A stretch of DNA of 27,405 bases from Bacilli bacterium (lineage in GTDB: Bacteria > Bacillota_I > Bacilli_A > RF39 > UBA660). The notes under the pieces were generated by a model that worked only from the letters and a program-made list of their open reading frames with translations, did no database searches and had not been told where the DNA came from. Positions 1 to 8,156 of the stretch are shown here, one piece after another; positions within the stretch are counted from its first letter, which is position 1, and the number at the start of each line of letters is the position of its first letter. The position numbers and the translations under genes are program-made. Location: assembly GCA_016297695.1 (NCBI GenBank), contig JAEDGC010000019.1, forward strand, positions 1-27,405, read 5' to 3'.

Positions 1-24
1 AGCCTTACAGGCTTTAGAGAAAAA

Positions 25-49
25 CCACCCTTTTTAAGGGTGGATTTTT
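25..49 (+). terminator. Intrinsic terminator of an upstream gene outside the window
   Basis: An 8-bp perfect stem (CCACCCTT / AAGGGTGG) with a 3-nt loop is followed by ATTTTT. It presumably ends a transcript entering from the left. Confidence 0.85.
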
Positions 50-69
50 ACTTTTAAAATAAGTGTAAA

Positions 70-98
70 TTGACTTATTTTTAGATAAATTATATACT
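70..98 (+). promoter_or_regulatory. Sigma-A type promoter of the surface-protein gene
   Basis: TTGACT (70-75), a 17-nt spacer and TATACT (93-98), about 25 nt upstream of the start codon at 121. Confidence 0.75.
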
Positions 99-120
99 TT
101 TATTATTAAGGATGATAATA

Positions 121-1368
121 ATGGAAAAAAAATATAAAATTATTTTAAGTATAATAATTATAGTTTTTTTAATATTAATTCTAATTGGAATAGGATATGC
201 TTTATACAAAAATAATTTAAATAAAAATAATGCTGAAGTAATAATAGATGAAAATTTATCTATAAATTATATGAACGGAAGAAAATTTGAATTTAATGTC
301 AAAGAAAAAGAAATTGATTTTTCTATTATAAATGACTCAAATGATGAAAGTATGTTTCATATAGTTTTAAATGATGTAAGTATTGATAATCAAAATGTCT
401 CATATAAATTGTTTGAAAATAGCAATTTTAAAACAGGAAATGATTTATCAAATAGCACTTATTATACTATTTCCAGTTTTGTAAATATTGAAGGAAATGG
501 AACAAAAAGTTATAAGTTAGTTATAAATAATCCTTCTAAAAATACAGTTAAATTTACACTTAACGTTGAAAAATCATCGCAAAAAGATCCTAATTTTTCC
601 CAATTAATTTTAAATAATAATTTAATTAATAAAGAATCTAAAACTGATATTGGTACAAATTCATCAGTTATAGATGAAGGACTTATAATGGATATTGATG
701 ATAATGGAAATACTTTTTATTTTAGAGGAAATGTAAAAAATAATTATGTATATTTTGCTAATAAAATGTGGAGAATAGTAAGAATTAATGGGGATGGAAC
801 AGTAAAAATTATTTTAGATGAGAATGCTGATAAATCAAATGTATATGAAGAAACATTAAGCGATAGAATTAACTCATTAGCTAAAAAATCTAATAATAAA
901 ATTTACTCTTATTTAGAACTATGGTATCAAAATAATTTAAAAGATTATGATAAATATATAGCTCTTTCTAAATACTGTGTAGATTTAACTAAAGAAAAAG
1001 ATAATATGGCTAATTATAATAGGATTAATATATCTAATAATCCGACATTTAATTGTTTAGGAGAGACTTATAGTTCTAAAATTGGAACATTGTCAGTAGA
1101 TGAAGTTATTTATGCTGGAGCATCAATTAATGAACAAAATCAATATTATTATTTATATAATTCAAATATTAAAGATTCATGGTGGACAATGTCAGCTTTT
1201 AAAGATGGTGTAGAAGGCTTGTATTTTTATGAAATTAGTTTTAATGGTGAAATATTAATGAATTCTACAGGGGATGTTTCAAAAAGTATAAGACCAGTAA
1301 TTAATTTGAATAAAAATATAGAAATGACTGGTGAAGGAACATTAGAAAATCCTTATAAAGTTAAATAA
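121..1368 (+). CDS. Membrane-anchored or secreted surface protein, unknown function
   Basis: A 415-aa protein. A strongly hydrophobic N-terminal segment (about residues 6-28, then YALYKNN) is a membrane anchor or uncleaved signal; the rest is hydrophilic and probably extracytoplasmic. The middle is rich in Asn and Ser and looks like beta-sandwich sequence. The C-terminal half has the pattern YFRGNVKNNYVYFANKMWRI, then WWTMSAFKDG and IRPVINLN, which I recognise as a module of surface proteins in uncultured gut Firmicutes, without a known activity. I start at the ATG at 121 because AAGGATG lies at proper spacing from it; the ATG at 112 would overlap that ribosome-binding site. It has its own promoter (70-98) and stands apart from the next operon. 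Coding call is certain, function unknown. Confidence 0.85.
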   Translation: MEKKYKIILSIIIIVFLILILIGIGYALYKNNLNKNNAEVIIDENLSINYMNGRKFEFNVKEKEIDFSIINDSNDESMFHIVLNDVSIDNQNVSYKLFENSNFKTGNDLSNSTYYTISSFVNIEGNGTKSYKLVINNPSKNTVKFTLNVEKSSQKDPNFSQLILNNNLINKESKTDIGTNSSVIDEGLIMDIDDNGNTFYFRGNVKNNYVYFANKMWRIVRINGDGTVKIILDENADKSNVYEETLSDRINSLAKKSNNKIYSYLELWYQNNLKDYDKYIALSKYCVDLTKEKDNMANYNRINISNNPTFNCLGETYSSKIGTLSVDEVIYAGASINEQNQYYYLYNSNIKDSWWTMSAFKDGVEGLYFYEISFNGEILMNSTGDVSKSIRPVINLNKNIEMTGEGTLENPYKVK

Positions 1369-1464
1369 AAGATTTACATTATAATTTACAAAAAGCTAAA
1401 TTATATTTAGAAATATCTTTAAAACAATAAAAAATGTGTTAGAATAATACTATAGGTGATAGAT

Positions 1465-1950
1465 GTGAAAAGTATAATAAAAGATATTGTATCTTTCTTA
1501 AGTTCTTTAACGTTAATAGATTACATATTATATTTTGCAATTTTAATATTAATAATTTTAGTAGTATCTTTAGTGTATCTTTTAAAAACTACAACTATTG
1601 ATGAAGAAGATATATTAGATAATGATAGTAATGAATTTGATATAAGAAACGCTATAGAACAAATATCACAAGAAGATCAAAAAAATAATATTTCATTGAC
1701 AGAATATGAGAAAGAACAAGAAGAAAAAGCAATAATAAGCTATGAAGAATTAGTTAATAGTATTAAGAAGAAAAAAATTAATTATGAAGATGAAAAAAAT
1801 GATAAAGATGTCAGTATTAAAAAGATAGATTTAGATAATTTAATTAGTGAAGAAAATAATGATGAAGAATATGTATGTAAAAGTTTTACATTTACTCACG
1901 AAGAAGAATATTTAAAGGAATTGAAGCAATTGATAAAGTTGCTAGATTAG
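1465..1950 (+). CDS. Single-pass membrane protein with charged cytoplasmic tail, unknown
   Basis: About 161 aa. One transmembrane helix lies near the N-terminus (YILYFAILILIILVVSLVYL region), followed by a long Glu/Lys/Asp-rich segment likely to be helical or disordered, and a short C-terminal part ending KELKQLIKLLD. The start is taken as the GTG at 1465, because the in-frame GTG at 1456 is itself part of the AGGTGAT ribosome-binding site. It is the first gene of a tight operon with the lipoprotein (8-nt gap) and the membrane-anchored paralogue that follow. I do not recognise the family. The topology resembles small division- or envelope-associated bitopic proteins, but nothing in the sequence proves that. 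Confidence 0.75.
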   Translation: MKSIIKDIVSFLSSLTLIDYILYFAILILIILVVSLVYLLKTTTIDEEDILDNDSNEFDIRNAIEQISQEDQKNNISLTEYEKEQEEKAIISYEELVNSIKKKKINYEDEKNDKDVSIKKIDLDNLISEENNDEEYVCKSFTFTHEEEYLKELKQLIKLLD

Positions 1951-1958
1951 GATGCGTA

Positions 1959-2360
1959 ATGAAAAATAAACTAATATTATTATTTATGTTATTAATATTA
2001 ATAACTGGTTGTGTAAAAAAAGTTGAAAATCCAAAAATTGAAATAAAAAAAAATCAAGCAGTAAAAACCATTAGTTTTGATGATAAAAAAATAGAAAATT
2101 TAGAAATTAAAGATGCAAAAATTACTGAATCAGATGGTATTTCAGTTTTTACTGCTAATGTGTTTAATGTAAGCCAAAATGAAGAAAATATTGAAAGTGT
2201 AATTATTAAATTAAAAGATAAAGACAATAATGACTTAATTTCTTTGATAGGGTATATTGGAGGAACCATTAAAAGTAATGACCATAAACAAATTATAAGC
2301 AATTTAGATTTGATACTAGATGATGTAGAAATAGTAGAATATGAAATAGAAAGGTTTTAA
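1959..2360 (+). CDS. Small lipoprotein, FxLYD-like domain
   Basis: A 133-aa protein with a classic lipoprotein signal: MKNK, a Leu/Ile-rich core and the lipobox LITGC, Cys18 being the lipidation site. The mature part is one small domain with the alternating pattern of an immunoglobulin-like fold (IKDAKI..GISVFTANVFN). It resembles the next gene (ITDVKVEI..GLTTYTAKAIN), so the two are tandem paralogues that differ in how they are anchored. The layout resembles FxLYD-type extracytoplasmic domains; that family name is an inference by eye. It sits 8 nt after the preceding gene and 5 nt before the next, so all three are probably co-transcribed. Ligand and role are unknown. Confidence 0.8.
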   Translation: MKNKLILLFMLLILITGCVKKVENPKIEIKKNQAVKTISFDDKKIENLEIKDAKITESDGISVFTANVFNVSQNEENIESVIIKLKDKDNNDLISLIGYIGGTIKSNDHKQIISNLDLILDDVEIVEYEIERF

Positions 2361-2365
2361 ATAAA

Positions 2366-2806
2366 ATGAAGAAAAATATATTAGCAAAAAGAAATATAAT
2401 AATCATAGTATTGGCAATTTTATTGCTAGTTATACCAATTTCTATTTCTTTGGTTATAAAAAATAATAAAAAAGATATGGATAATGTTGAAAAAAATAAA
2501 AAATCATATAATATAAATAGCAATATCATTTCTGAAAAAGAGATAGAGGGATATAAAATTACAGATGTAAAAGTAGAGATAATAAATGGCCTTACAACTT
2601 ATACAGCAAAAGCAATAAATACGACTAATGAACCAAAAGATTTAGTTGGATTTAATATATATTTTGAAAATAAAGAAAAAGCTGTAGGAATGATTTCTAT
2701 ATACATCAATGAAAAACTAAATCCTAATGATAGTATTGATTTAATAAATTATTCAGATTTAGATTTAACTAGCGCAACAGATATAAATTATGAATTAATT
2801 AAATAA
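2366..2806 (+). CDS. Membrane-anchored FxLYD-like paralogue of the preceding lipoprotein
   Basis: A 146-aa protein. Residues about 10-31 form a strongly hydrophobic signal anchor (IIIIVLAILLLVIPISISLV) after a positively charged start. The rest matches the previous gene in length and in the pattern of its conserved positions (ITDVKVEI, TYTAKAINTTNE, IYINEKLNPNDS). Its start lies within a few bases of the previous stop, and the AAAGG ribosome-binding site is inside the end of that gene, implying translational coupling. A strong terminator directly follows. It probably displays a small domain on the outer face of the membrane; no catalytic motif is visible. Confidence 0.8.
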   Translation: MKKNILAKRNIIIIVLAILLLVIPISISLVIKNNKKDMDNVEKNKKSYNINSNIISEKEIEGYKITDVKVEIINGLTTYTAKAINTTNEPKDLVGFNIYFENKEKAVGMISIYINEKLNPNDSIDLINYSDLDLTSATDINYELIK

Positions 2807-2809
2807 AAT

Positions 2810-2850
2810 ACCAAAATAAGGACTTTAAAAAGTTCTTATTTTGGTTTAAT
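2810..2850 (+). terminator. Intrinsic terminator of the lipoprotein operon
   Basis: A 16-bp stem (2810-2825 with 2830-2845, one G-U pair) with a TAAA loop is followed by TTAAT. It begins 3 nt after the stop codon at 2806. Confidence 0.85.
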
Positions 2851-2878
2851 TGATATCTTATATTTTATTTGATATAAT
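2850..2878 (+). promoter_or_regulatory. Promoter of mtaB
   Basis: TTGATA (2850-2855), a 17-nt spacer and TATAAT (2873-2878), 19 nt before the start codon, immediately after the previous operon's terminator. Confidence 0.8.
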
Positions 2879-2897
2879 ACAGCAAGTGGTGATAATT

Positions 2898-4148
2898 ATG
2901 ACTTTTAAAATAATTACTCTTGGATGTAAAGTTAATTCGTATGAAAGTGAAATAATGAAAGAATTGTTACTTAAAGCTGGATATAAAGAGGTAGAAGAAC
3001 ATCCAGAAGTAACAATAATTAATACATGCACAGTAACGAATATGGCTGATAGTAAATCAAAAAAAATGGTGCGTCGTTATAAAAGAGAAAATCCAAATAC
3101 AATACTTGTGGTTTGTGGATGTAGTTCTCAAAATAACAAAGAAGAATATGAAAAAATGGATATCGATATATTACTTGGTAATAAAGATAAAAGCAAAATA
3201 GTAACTATTATTAATAATTATAAAAGTAATAATAAAAAATATATAAAATTTTATGATGATAGAAATTTAAATTTTGAAGATATGGTTGTTAATGAATTCA
3301 CTTCTCATGCAAGAGCATTTGTTAAAATTCAAGATGGATGTAATAATTATTGTAGTTATTGTATCATACCTTATGTTAGAGGAAATATTAGGAGTAAAGA
3401 TTTTAATAAAACTCTTGATGAAATAAAAACTTTAGTTAAAAATAATCATAAAGAAATTGTCTTAACTGGTATACATACTGGATCATATGGCTATGGACTA
3501 GGATATGATTTAAGTGATTTATTACATGAAATGGCAAAAATTGAAAATTTAGTAAGAATCAGGATATCTTCAATAGAAATAACAGAATTAAATGATAAAT
3601 TTTTAAATGAATTAAAAGAAAATGATAAAATATGTAATCATATGCATATTCCATTACAAGCAGGTAGTGATGAAATATTAAAGAAAATGAATAGAAAATA
3701 TGATTTAAATTATTTCTTTAATAAGATTGAAGAAATTAGAAAAATAAGACCAGATATAAGTATAACTACTGATGTTATAGTTGGACATCCATATGAAACT
3801 GATGAATTATTTGAAAAAACTGTAGAAAGTTGTAAAAAATTAAAATTTGCTAAGATTCATGTTTTTCCTTATTCTAAAAGAGAAGGTACACCATCTAGTA
3901 GAATGGATAATCAGGTTAATGATTCTATAAAAAAAGTAAGAAGTCATAAATTGTTAGAAGTTTCTAATGAATTGGAAAAGGATTATGCTAAGAAATTTGT
4001 TGGAAAAACTTTAGATGTTTTAATTGAAGAAAATTATGCTGATAAATCTGTTGGTCATACTTCCAATTACCTAAAAATAGAAATTCCCAAAAAACTTGAA
4101 ATTAACAAAATATATAACATTCTAATTACTGAAGATAATATTAAATAA
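2898..4148 (+). CDS. mtaB: tRNA ms2t6A methylthiotransferase (MtaB-like radical SAM enzyme)
   Basis: A 416-aa enzyme that would add a methylthio group to t6A at position 37 of ANN-decoding tRNAs. The N-terminal methylthiotransferase domain carries the three cluster cysteines in GCKVN, NTCTVTN and CGCSSQ. The radical SAM domain has DGCNNYCSYC (CxxxCxxC) followed by IIPYVRG, then LTGIHTGSYG, IPLQAGSD and TTDVIVGHP, all typical of the MtaB/MiaB family. GIHTG and the missing RimO features favour MtaB over MiaB and RimO. The C-terminal TRAM-like part is short. I start at the ATG at 2898 because GGTGAT lies upstream at correct spacing; an in-frame ATG at 2850 lies inside the promoter. Monocistronic. 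Confidence 0.93.
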   Translation: MTFKIITLGCKVNSYESEIMKELLLKAGYKEVEEHPEVTIINTCTVTNMADSKSKKMVRRYKRENPNTILVVCGCSSQNNKEEYEKMDIDILLGNKDKSKIVTIINNYKSNNKKYIKFYDDRNLNFEDMVVNEFTSHARAFVKIQDGCNNYCSYCIIPYVRGNIRSKDFNKTLDEIKTLVKNNHKEIVLTGIHTGSYGYGLGYDLSDLLHEMAKIENLVRIRISSIEITELNDKFLNELKENDKICNHMHIPLQAGSDEILKKMNRKYDLNYFFNKIEEIRKIRPDISITTDVIVGHPYETDELFEKTVESCKKLKFAKIHVFPYSKREGTPSSRMDNQVNDSIKKVRSHKLLEVSNELEKDYAKKFVGKTLDVLIEENYADKSVGHTSNYLKIEIPKKLEINKIYNILITEDNIK

Positions 4149-4183
4149 AAAGAGCATTATTATTAAAATAATGTTCTTTTTTT
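4149..4183. terminator. Bidirectional terminator between convergent mtaB and kinase-like gene
   Basis: A 13-bp stem (4149-4161 with 4167-4179, one G-U pair) is followed by TTTT on the plus strand. The last codons of the minus-strand kinase-like gene (stop at 4163-4165) are inside the hairpin. Confidence 0.85.
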
Positions 4184-4882
4184 GACATGATTTATAAATA
4201 AATCTCCAGAAAATTCACTTGAAAAAGTAATCATTTGTTTAGCTATTTGGCGATTTTCTGAGGTATTTAGTAATCCTTTTAAGCCAAATTCTCTTAAATA
4301 TGAAAAAGAGCGTGAATATAAAATGTTTTGAATATAGCTAACAGTTAATAAATTAAATGTAAAAGCATCAATATCCAAGCTAGACTTTAAATATTTTAGA
4401 TAGTCCTTTTGAAAATTATTTAAAATATCAAAGCCTCTATTACTAATACTAGTATTATCTAAATCACATAATATTACTTCGTTTGTATCCTTATTAAACA
4501 AGATATTTCCTTCATGAATATCACCTAAAGCTATTCCTAAAGAATGATAAAAATTCATTTTTTGGGCAACCTCATTTAAAATATAAAATTTAATTTTTTT
4601 CTTTTGTTCAAGACTATTAATAGGTTTAAAATTATTTCTAAAAATTGATGTATATCCTTTAAAAATACCATCGATATAAACTAAATCAACTGGTAATACA
4701 TCGTTGCTATTTATCATTGATAATAATTCTATTTTTGTTAATTTATTTTCTAAAACTTCGATGTTATCAGTTTTAAATATTTTCATAAGATGAGTTGAAT
4801 CAAATAAATAGATATTACTTTCATATCCATAAAAAATCTCATAAAAATTAAAATCTTTACTATTTAAATAAATTTTATTCAT
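4163..4882 (-). CDS. Protein kinase-like fold phosphotransferase, substrate unknown
   Basis: A 239-aa protein with the core signature of the kinase-like fold: a candidate ATP-binding lysine in HLMKIFK (Lys34), the catalytic loop GDIHEGNIL (Asp121, Asn126) and the metal-binding Asp140 in CDLDN. This is the pattern of aminoglycoside-phosphotransferase, RIO and lipopolysaccharide-kinase-like enzymes. It lacks a clear glycine loop and I cannot name the substrate. An AAGGGAG ribosome-binding site precedes the ATG. It is the third gene of the murT-gatD operon, 36 nt after gatD, which hints at an envelope-related role, but co-localisation is the only evidence. Its 3' end overlaps the terminator shared with mtaB. 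Confidence 0.8.
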   Translation of the reverse strand: MNKIYLNSKDFNFYEIFYGYESNIYLFDSTHLMKIFKTDNIEVLENKLTKIELLSMINSNDVLPVDLVYIDGIFKGYTSIFRNNFKPINSLEQKKKIKFYILNEVAQKMNFYHSLGIALGDIHEGNILFNKDTNEVILCDLDNTSISNRGFDILNNFQKDYLKYLKSSLDIDAFTFNLLTVSYIQNILYSRSFSYLREFGLKGLLNTSENRQIAKQMITFSSEFSGDLFINHVKKRTLF

Positions 4883-4918
4883 AGAAAAAACTCCCTTTAA
4901 TGAGAGCTATTATATCAC

Positions 4919-5632
4919 TTATTTTTCATTAATGAAAGTCTTATAATTTTCGTATGCTTTTAATTCAAAGTTATTATATGTTTCGTTATATTCAATATTA
5001 TATTTTTTACATATTTCTTTAACTATATAATTAGTAAAATAGGGGTTACGAATAAGTAATGGCCCAAGAAGATATGTACCATAAAAATTATTATGTTTAA
5101 TACCTTCGTTTTTTTCATTTTTTTTGTTGCCAAATCCTTTAATAGATTCAAATAAATTTTTTTCATTATTATTTATTAAATAAGTAGAACGGTTTTCAAA
5201 TCCAATAATTTCTTGATTAATTAAATTGGTTTTATAAAGTTGTTCGCCAACTAATCTTTTTTTATTTTCTTTAACAGAATAATCTAAGATGTTTAATAAA
5301 TTTATTTCAATATTCTTATTATAATATTTCTTACCAAATAAATTTAAGGCATTACCAGTAACTATAAAAAAACTATTATCGATTGCTTTTTTTAAATCAT
5401 CTTTATATTTTTCTAAATCTTTTAATGTAATCATAAAGTTTTCATCATTTCCACTACCTATATAGTAGATATCATATTTATTAAAATCAATCTTATCATC
5501 TTTTGTTAAATAATCAACAAATACATCAATATTTTGATTTTCTAAATATTTTTTTAAACATAAAACATTTCCATTTTCACCATAGAGATTCATTAAATCA
5601 TAATACAAATGAGCTATTTTAATTGTTTTCAT
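4919..5632 (-). CDS. gatD: GatD-like glutamine amidotransferase subunit, catalytic residues apparently lost
   Basis: 237 aa, the usual size of GatD, which normally supplies ammonia to MurT for amidating lipid II glutamate. The N-terminus (KIAHLYYDLMNLYGENGNVL) and IGSGNDENF match the family. Where active GatD has the nucleophile context CGGYQLLG, this protein reads VTGNALNLFG (Thr92 at the Cys position). Where active GatD has GTYLHGP, it reads GTYLLGP (Leu189 at the His position). Both are inferred from alignment by eye. The fold seems kept but glutamine hydrolysis should not work by the known mechanism. It overlaps the 3' end of murT by 14 nt with its own AAGGAG site, so the pair is still coupled. 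The gene is intact, so it may have a structural or ammonia-independent role. Confidence 0.85.
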   Translation of the reverse strand: MKTIKIAHLYYDLMNLYGENGNVLCLKKYLENQNIDVFVDYLTKDDKIDFNKYDIYYIGSGNDENFMITLKDLEKYKDDLKKAIDNSFFIVTGNALNLFGKKYYNKNIEINLLNILDYSVKENKKRLVGEQLYKTNLINQEIIGFENRSTYLINNNEKNLFESIKGFGNKKNEKNEGIKHNNFYGTYLLGPLLIRNPYFTNYIVKEICKKYNIEYNETYNNFELKAYENYKTFINEK

Positions 5633-6962
5633 TGGATATCTCCTTAATTTGATTTTTTATTATAGCGGTCATATCAAAACAAACCATAGTATAAATATTT
5701 TTAGCTTTCTCATTTAAAGCAGTACTTAATATATCTTTAATATCATTTATTAAAATTATTTTGTTTTCTGGAATAGATGCATATTTTAATCTATTAGCAA
5801 CATCATACTTAAATCTTCCAATACAAATTATTTTTTTAATGGAATTATCATTAAGCATTTCAAAGTCCACATCATATAACCAAGATAAATCATTAAATTT
5901 ATATCTCCTTGATACGTTATCAAAACCTAGGATGACAGTTTTATCACCATCTTGATCAACAATATATTTAATTGATTGAAAATAACTTAAACAATTTTCA
6001 TTTTTACTTTCTAACATTGTTATAGTTTTATCTTTTATTTTATATTCATGACCACGCTTAGCTTCTTTTATATTTTTATTTAAGGTATCATCAAGTATTT
6101 CATCTGATATACCAATTGTTTTACATAAACTATAAGCTCCTAAAGTATTATAAGCAGCATATAAAATATTTTTGTTTATTCTAAAAGTTTTATTATTAAT
6201 TTTTATAGTTTTTTCATCAAGGTTTAAATGTGTTGCGCAAAAGTCAAGAGGATTTCTACTAAATTTACAATTAGGACATTTATAATCACCAATATGTCCA
6301 TAGTGATAAAAATTATATTTTAGTTTTGTATGACAACCAGGACAATAAGCACTATCAACAGATAAAAAATTTGAAGTTTCATAACTATCTTTTGTCTTTT
6401 CTAAACCATAAGTAATAACTTTTCCAGGATATAGTAACTTACATTTACTAACAGTAGGATCATCACCATTTACAACAAGAGTAGTGGATCCATCTAATGT
6501 TTTAAAAATGTATTCATATATTGAATCTGGACTTCCATTTCGAGCAGGTTGATCACGGGTTATGTTTGTTATAACTAAATGAGTCATTTTATTTTTATTA
6601 AAAGCTAAATGTAAATGTCTTTCATCTATTTCAAGAAGTAAAACATCGCACTTCATTTTTCCAAAAATATTACAATTATTTAAGATAGTCGTAGTAATAG
6701 CTCTAATTCCATTTGAACCACTAGCATTATAAACAACATTTAAGCCGGCTTTTTTTAAAGTAGTGGCTATTAAGTCAGTAGTTGTTCCTTTACCAGATGA
6801 ACCAGTAACACCAATTACATATTTTGGATACTTAATCTTAGTTAAAATATTTTGTCTTATATTATAAGTAATTGAACCAGGAAATACAGTAGAATTATAT
6901 CCAAATAATTTACAAACCCAAGTTATTAGTTTATTTAATTCAATTTGAAATGCTCTTAACAT
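5619..6962 (-). CDS. murT: MurT-like lipid II isoglutaminyl synthase, Mur-ligase subunit
   Basis: 447 aa. The central ATP-binding loop GVTGSSGKGTTT (residues 51-62) and NITRDQ are Mur-ligase motifs. The four-cysteine ribbon CPGCHTKL...CPNCKFSRN is the zinc insertion specific to MurT. The C-terminal DUF1727 part has FNDLSWLYDVDFE. With GatD it amidates the D-glutamate of lipid II in the cytoplasm. I start at 6962 (MLRAFQIEL), which has AAGGTGAT upstream; an earlier in-frame ATG at 7010 overlaps the promoter and has no ribosome-binding site. First gene of a murT-gatD-kinase-like operon. Its motifs look intact, in contrast to its partner. Confidence 0.93.
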   Translation of the reverse strand: MLRAFQIELNKLITWVCKLFGYNSTVFPGSITYNIRQNILTKIKYPKYVIGVTGSSGKGTTTDLIATTLKKAGLNVVYNASGSNGIRAITTTILNNCNIFGKMKCDVLLLEIDERHLHLAFNKNKMTHLVITNITRDQPARNGSPDSIYEYIFKTLDGSTTLVVNGDDPTVSKCKLLYPGKVITYGLEKTKDSYETSNFLSVDSAYCPGCHTKLKYNFYHYGHIGDYKCPNCKFSRNPLDFCATHLNLDEKTIKINNKTFRINKNILYAAYNTLGAYSLCKTIGISDEILDDTLNKNIKEAKRGHEYKIKDKTITMLESKNENCLSYFQSIKYIVDQDGDKTVILGFDNVSRRYKFNDLSWLYDVDFEMLNDNSIKKIICIGRFKYDVANRLKYASIPENKIILINDIKDILSTALNEKAKNIYTMVCFDMTAIIKNQIKEISNENN

Positions 6963-6980
6963 AAAAATCACCTTTAAAAT

Positions 6981-7010
6981 ATTGTACCAAATTTCTAACG
7001 AAAAGTTCAA
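6981..7010 (-). promoter_or_regulatory. Promoter of the murT-gatD operon
   Basis: On the minus strand TTGAAC (7010-7005), an 18-nt spacer and TACAAT (6986-6981), 18 nt before the chosen murT start. Confidence 0.65.
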
Positions 7011-7045
7011 ATAAAATTATAGTAATTTATTGCAAAATAAAAAGC

Positions 7046-7089
7046 GTTGGATCATTATATTATTCATTCAAAAAGTAATAATAACCAAC
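7046..7089. repeat. Imperfect inverted repeat in the divergent murT / tail-fibre-like intergenic region
   Basis: GTTGG (7046-7050) and CCAAC (7085-7089) enclose partly complementary AT-rich arms. It lies upstream of both divergent promoters and could be an operator or just AT-rich symmetry. The rest of 7011-7175 shows nothing I recognise. Confidence 0.35.
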
Positions 7090-7175
7090 ATATTTAATAT
7101 TATGCACAAAAAATAAATAAAAATTTATAACATATTTGGTACGATAAAAGACTTAACGTATTAATATATTTTATA

Positions 7176-7205
7176 TTGACAACTGTTTTTGATAATGTTT
7201 ATACT
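7176..7205 (+). promoter_or_regulatory. Promoter of the tail-fibre-like surface gene
   Basis: TTGACA (7176-7181), an 18-nt spacer and TATACT (7200-7205), about 37 nt before the start codon. Confidence 0.75.
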
Positions 7206-7241
7206 GATAACATAAAATAAACTAGTAGGAAGTGAATCTAT

Positions 7242-8078
7242 TTGAAAGCAAATGATAATATAAAGCACATAATCGTATTAATAACAGCAATAATAATATC
7301 AAGTATAATAGCAACTAAAGCAGCAACAACTTTATCAAGTACATCAGTATATTATGATACCTCAAAAAGTGGAGGATCATCAAGTAATGTAAATGGAGCA
7401 ATAGATGAATTATATTCCTTAACTACAGATAGAGAAAAATTAAAACAAGATATTGTAAATATAATATATCCTGTTGGAAGTATCTATATGTCAACAGAAG
7501 ATGATACAGTAGAAAAAGTTCAAGATAAATTTGGAGGAACATGGGTAAAATATTCATCTGGAACAACTCTAATTGGTGATGATGGAACAAATTATATAAC
7601 AAATGACTCAACAAAAGGAAGTGGTGGTTCATCAACTGTAACATTAAGTAGTAAAAATATTCCTTCATTAAGTGTAACTGGAACTACAAATTCAACAGGA
7701 TCAGGTTATACAATTGGATATGCATCAACTACAGAAAAAACTAGTACAAATGGTAGCCATTATCATAGAGTTGGAGTAGCAGGATACGACGGATGGTCTT
7801 CGACATGGGTAAGCGGTTATGTCTTAAGATGGGATCAAGGAATTTTTTGGAATCAAGATGCAGGTTCTTCAACACTAAACTATTATGGCAGTGCTGACAT
7901 TCATATTAATTCTAGTGGTGATCATTCACATACTGTCACTGATTGGTGGGCAAATAAAATAACTGGAGTTGAGTCACATACTCATACTTTTACTGGAAAT
8001 TATACAAATAATTCTCTAGAAAGCATCAATATACAAAATCCATATACAGTAGTATATATGTACAAAAGAACAGCATAA
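7242..8078 (+). CDS. Membrane-tethered protein with phage tail-fibre-like C-terminal domain
   Basis: 278 aa. An N-terminal hydrophobic segment (IIVLITAIIISSIIATKAAT) is a signal or anchor. A Ser/Gly-rich linker and short helix follow, then the block YPVGSIYMSTEDD and FGGTWVKYSSGTTL, the hallmark of baseplate/tail-collar proteins. The C-terminal half is Ser/Thr/Gly-rich with repeated His pairs (SHYHRVG, GDHSHTV, ESHTHTF), like the HxH metal sites of trimeric tail-fibre tips. It ends in PYTVVYMYKRTA, the usual fibre-domain ending. No other phage gene is nearby, so it looks like a host surface protein that reuses this domain. The start is a TTG behind AGGAAGTGA; no in-frame ATG has a better site. 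Confidence 0.82.
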   Translation: MKANDNIKHIIVLITAIIISSIIATKAATTLSSTSVYYDTSKSGGSSSNVNGAIDELYSLTTDREKLKQDIVNIIYPVGSIYMSTEDDTVEKVQDKFGGTWVKYSSGTTLIGDDGTNYITNDSTKGSGGSSTVTLSSKNIPSLSVTGTTNSTGSGYTIGYASTTEKTSTNGSHYHRVGVAGYDGWSSTWVSGYVLRWDQGIFWNQDAGSSTLNYYGSADIHINSSGDHSHTVTDWWANKITGVESHTHTFTGNYTNNSLESINIQNPYTVVYMYKRTA

Positions 8079-8100
8079 ATTCACAAAAGTGAATTTTTTT
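8077..8100 (+). terminator. Intrinsic terminator after the tail-fibre-like gene
   Basis: AAATTCAC and GTGAATTT form an 8-bp stem with an AAAA loop, followed by TTTT. The hairpin overlaps the stop codon. Confidence 0.85.
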
Positions 8101-8120
8101 GTCTATAATTGTCGAAAGTA

Positions 8121-8148
8121 TTGCAAAAGAAAAATAAGGATATATAAT
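8121..8148 (+). promoter_or_regulatory. Promoter of the hydrophobic-peptide gene (module 1)
   Basis: TTGCAA (8121-8126), a 16-nt spacer and TATAAT (8143-8148). The predicted transcript starts near 8155, giving an 87-nt leader. Confidence 0.65.
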
Positions 8149-8156
8149 AAGCACTC

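Noticed and set aside
2054..2302. Antisense open frames opposite the lipoprotein genes and other AT-rich genes
   Set aside because: They lack ribosome-binding sites and mirror real genes; they are by-products of AT-rich coding sequence.
7242..8078. Prophage remnant
   Set aside because: Only the fibre-like domain is present, fused to an N-terminal membrane anchor with its own promoter and terminator; no other phage gene is near.
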